NCBI GenBank assembly: GCA_021769295.1
Contig: JAETTD010000001.1
Location: 124,001-188,000 of the forward strand
DNA: 64,000 nt
Direction of reading: 5' to 3'
Source: Bacillota bacterium
Lineage (GTDB): Bacteria > Bacillota > Clostridia > Peptostreptococcales > Anaerovoracaceae
Shown here: positions 62,422 through 64,000 of the stretch, piece by piece
How the letters are laid out: the number at the start of each line of letters is the position of its first letter
How positions within the stretch are numbered: the first letter of the stretch is position 1
Made by a program: the position numbers and the translations under genes
The notes under the pieces: generated by a model
The model's database searches: none
Seen by the model: the letters and a program-made list of their open reading frames with translations, nothing else
Told to the model about the DNA's origin: nothing

Positions 62422-64000
62422 TTATAGAAGCTTTTTAAGGAACTGTCCTGTGTAAGAATCCTTGCATTCTGCCACTTCCTCCGGGCTTCCTGTCGTTACA
62501 ATAGTGCCGCCTCTGTCTCCGCCGTCCGGGCCGAGGTCGATAATATGGTCGGCTCTCTTGATAACATCTAAGTTGTGTTCTATGACTACTACCGTGTTTC
62601 CTGCATCCACAAGCTTGTCCAGTACCGATATGAGTTTGTCAACATCGGCAAAGTGCAGGCCCGTTGTCGGTTCATCCAATATATATAAGGTTTTTCCCGT
62701 GCTGCGTTTGGAAAGCTCCGTAGCCAGTTTTACTCTCTGGGCTTCGCCGCCGGAGAGCTGTGTAGAAGGCTGTCCCAGTTTAATATATCCAAGACCTACC
62801 TCTTCCAATGTCTTGAGCGGTCTTGCAATAGTGGGAAGGTTCTTAAAGAATTCTACCGCTTCCGTAACACTCATGTCAAGTACATCGAATATACTTTTCC
62901 CTTTATATTTAACTTCAAGGGTCTCCCGGTTATATCTGCGTCCCTTGCAAACCTCGCAGGGAACGTATACGTCCGGCAGAAAATGCATCTCTATCTTTAT
63001 TATACCATCTCCGCTGCATGCTTCGCAACGGCCGCCTTTTACATTAAAACTGAATCTGCCTTTTCCGTATCCTCTCATTTTAGCTTCCGGCAATCCCGAG
63101 AACAAATCTCTTATGGCGGTAAACATGCCTGTATAGGTTGCCGGGTTTGAACGTGGAGTCCTTCCTATAGGCGACTGATCTATGTCGATAACTTTGTCGA
63201 TATTTTCAATTCCTGTTATTTCATCGTGGTCCCCCGGTTCTTCCAAAGTCCTGTTGGTGATTTTGGATACCCCCTTATACAGAATTTCATTTATTAAGCT
63301 GCTCTTTCCGGAACCGGATACTCCCGTTACGCAAATAAGTTTGCCTAAAGGAAATTCGACATCTATATTCTTGAGGTTGTTTTGCCTTGCCCCTTTGATT
63401 GTAAGTGATTTTCCGTTGCCGCTGCGCCGTGTCTTCGGAACTTCTATCTTTTTCTTTCCCGATAAATACTGCCCTGTTACGGATTCGGCGCAGGCTTTAA
63501 TATCCTCTACGGTGCCCTGTGCCACCAGCATTCCGCCGTTTATACCGGCACCCGGCCCTATATCAACTATGTGGTCTGCCACATACATGGTATCTTCATC
63601 GTGTTCAACCACTATCAGCGTATTGCCTACATCCGTAAGATGTCTCAACGTTGCCAGGAGTTTCTCGTTATCCTTCTGGTGAAGGCCTATGCTCGGTTCA
63701 TCCAAAATGTACAATACGCCTACCAGTCCCGAACCTATCTGGGTCGCCAGCCTTATTCGCTGGGATTCTCCGCCGGAAAGGGTTCCTGCCGCCCTGCTCA
63801 AGGTAAGGTAATCAAGTCCGACATCTATCAAAAACTTTAGTCTCGCTTTTATTTCTTTAAGCACCTGATAAGCTATCTTTTGCTCACGTTCCGTAAGTTC
63901 CAGCCCTTCTACAAAGTTCAGAGCATCTCTTACGGACATGTCCGAAAAATCCGCAATGTTCTTATCTCCTACCGTTACAGCCAAGACTTCGGGCTTGAAG
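62422..64000 (-). CDS. uvrA: Excinuclease ABC subunit A (partial, C-terminal half)
   Basis: DNA damage recognition ATPase of nucleotide excision repair. The window holds the last 525 or so residues: first ABC signature [12 protein letters not shown], second Walker [13 protein letters not shown], the zinc module [26 protein letters not shown], second signature [18 protein letters not shown] and Walker [17 protein letters not shown]. The frame stays open to position 64000, so the N-terminal half lies outside. Confidence 0.96.
   Translation of the reverse strand, partial: FKPEVLAVTVGDKNIADFSDMSVRDALNFVEGLELTEREQKIAYQVLKEIKARLKFLIDVGLDYLTLSRAAGTLSGGESQRIRLATQIGSGLVGVLYILDEPSIGLHQKDNEKLLATLRHLTDVGNTLIVVEHDEDTMYVADHIVDIGPGAGINGGMLVAQGTVEDIKACAESVTGQYLSGKKKIEVPKTRRSGNGKSLTIKGARQNNLKNIDVEFPLGKLICVTGVSGSGKSSLINEILYKGVSKITNRTLEEPGDHDEITGIENIDKVIDIDQSPIGRTPRSNPATYTGMFTAIRDLFSGLPEAKMRGYGKGRFSFNVKGGRCEACSGDGIIKIEMHFLPDVYVPCEVCKGRRYNRETLEVKYKGKSIFDVLDMSVTEAVEFFKNLPTIARPLKTLEEVGLGYIKLGQPSTQLSGGEAQRVKLATELSKRSTGKTLYILDEPTTGLHFADVDKLISVLDKLVDAGNTVVVIEHNLDVIKRADHIIDLGPDGGDRGGTIVTTGSPEEVAECKDSYTGQFLKKLL

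Overview
The window is a stretch of a low-to-mid GC Firmicutes chromosome, most likely a spore-forming anaerobic clostridium. Support for this: a spoIIID homologue, a T-box leader, Gram-positive type ribosome sites (AGGAGG) and sigma-A promoters, class II fructose-bisphosphate aldolase, SmpB/tmRNA, and cell-wall surface proteins. Anaerovoracaceae/Peptostreptococcales is my guess at family level and is not proven by the sequence. Most genes are intact housekeeping genes with good ribosome sites; one region of about 11 kb is a decayed mobile island.

Layout. 1-6.5 kb (minus strand): split transketolase, MazF-type toxin, NAD(P)HX dehydratase, MgtE with a possible leader peptide, a hairpin array, and an acyl-CoA synthetase. 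6.6-20 kb: DUF1836 protein, PLP aminotransferase, a T-box-controlled ABC transporter of the tryptophan (TrpXYZ) type, a LytTR regulator, small transporters and acetyltransferases, SpoIIID, threonine aldolase and homoserine dehydrogenase. 20-33.6 kb: one long minus-strand locus headed by a cobalamin riboswitch with its own terminator. It encodes a YezD-like peptide, a DUF4430 protein, an alpha/alpha-barrel secreted protein, MoxR, DUF58, a transglutaminase membrane protein and a 1820-residue surface protein that also begins with DUF4430. DUF4430 is the transcobalamin C-terminal-like fold and the alpha/alpha barrel resembles the transcobalamin N-terminal domain, so I infer a Gram-positive surface corrinoid-capture system. 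33.7-42.6 kb: acyltransferase-like protein, C_GCAxxG protein, a second hairpin array, an orphan structured RNA upstream of an FtrB-like protein, pyrG with an attenuator, queT, ecsC-like, a lipase, an adhesin and xpt.

42.9-54.3 kb: accessory island ending at the 3' end of ssrA (tmRNA). It holds a HipB/HipA-like pair, a broken RHS toxin with GIY-YIG-like tip and a frameshifted Imm26-like immunity gene, an intact Phd/Doc pair, and remnants of a conjugative element (DUF3991, YubB-like, Sel1/relaxase tail, cytosine methyltransferase, DUF4314, DUF6075, ART-like). Several carry one in-frame stop or sit at deletion junctions. 54.3-64 kb: ssrA, smpB, two signal-peptidase-like genes, an RluA-type pseudouridine synthase, an ISL3-like MITE, fba, pncB and the 3' part of uvrA.

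The least explained structure is a set of intergenic hairpin arrays. Two arrays of four 35-bp hairpins share the same arms and have an exact 62-bp period. At least two other intergenic loci repeat the same roughly 62-bp geometry with different arm sequences.
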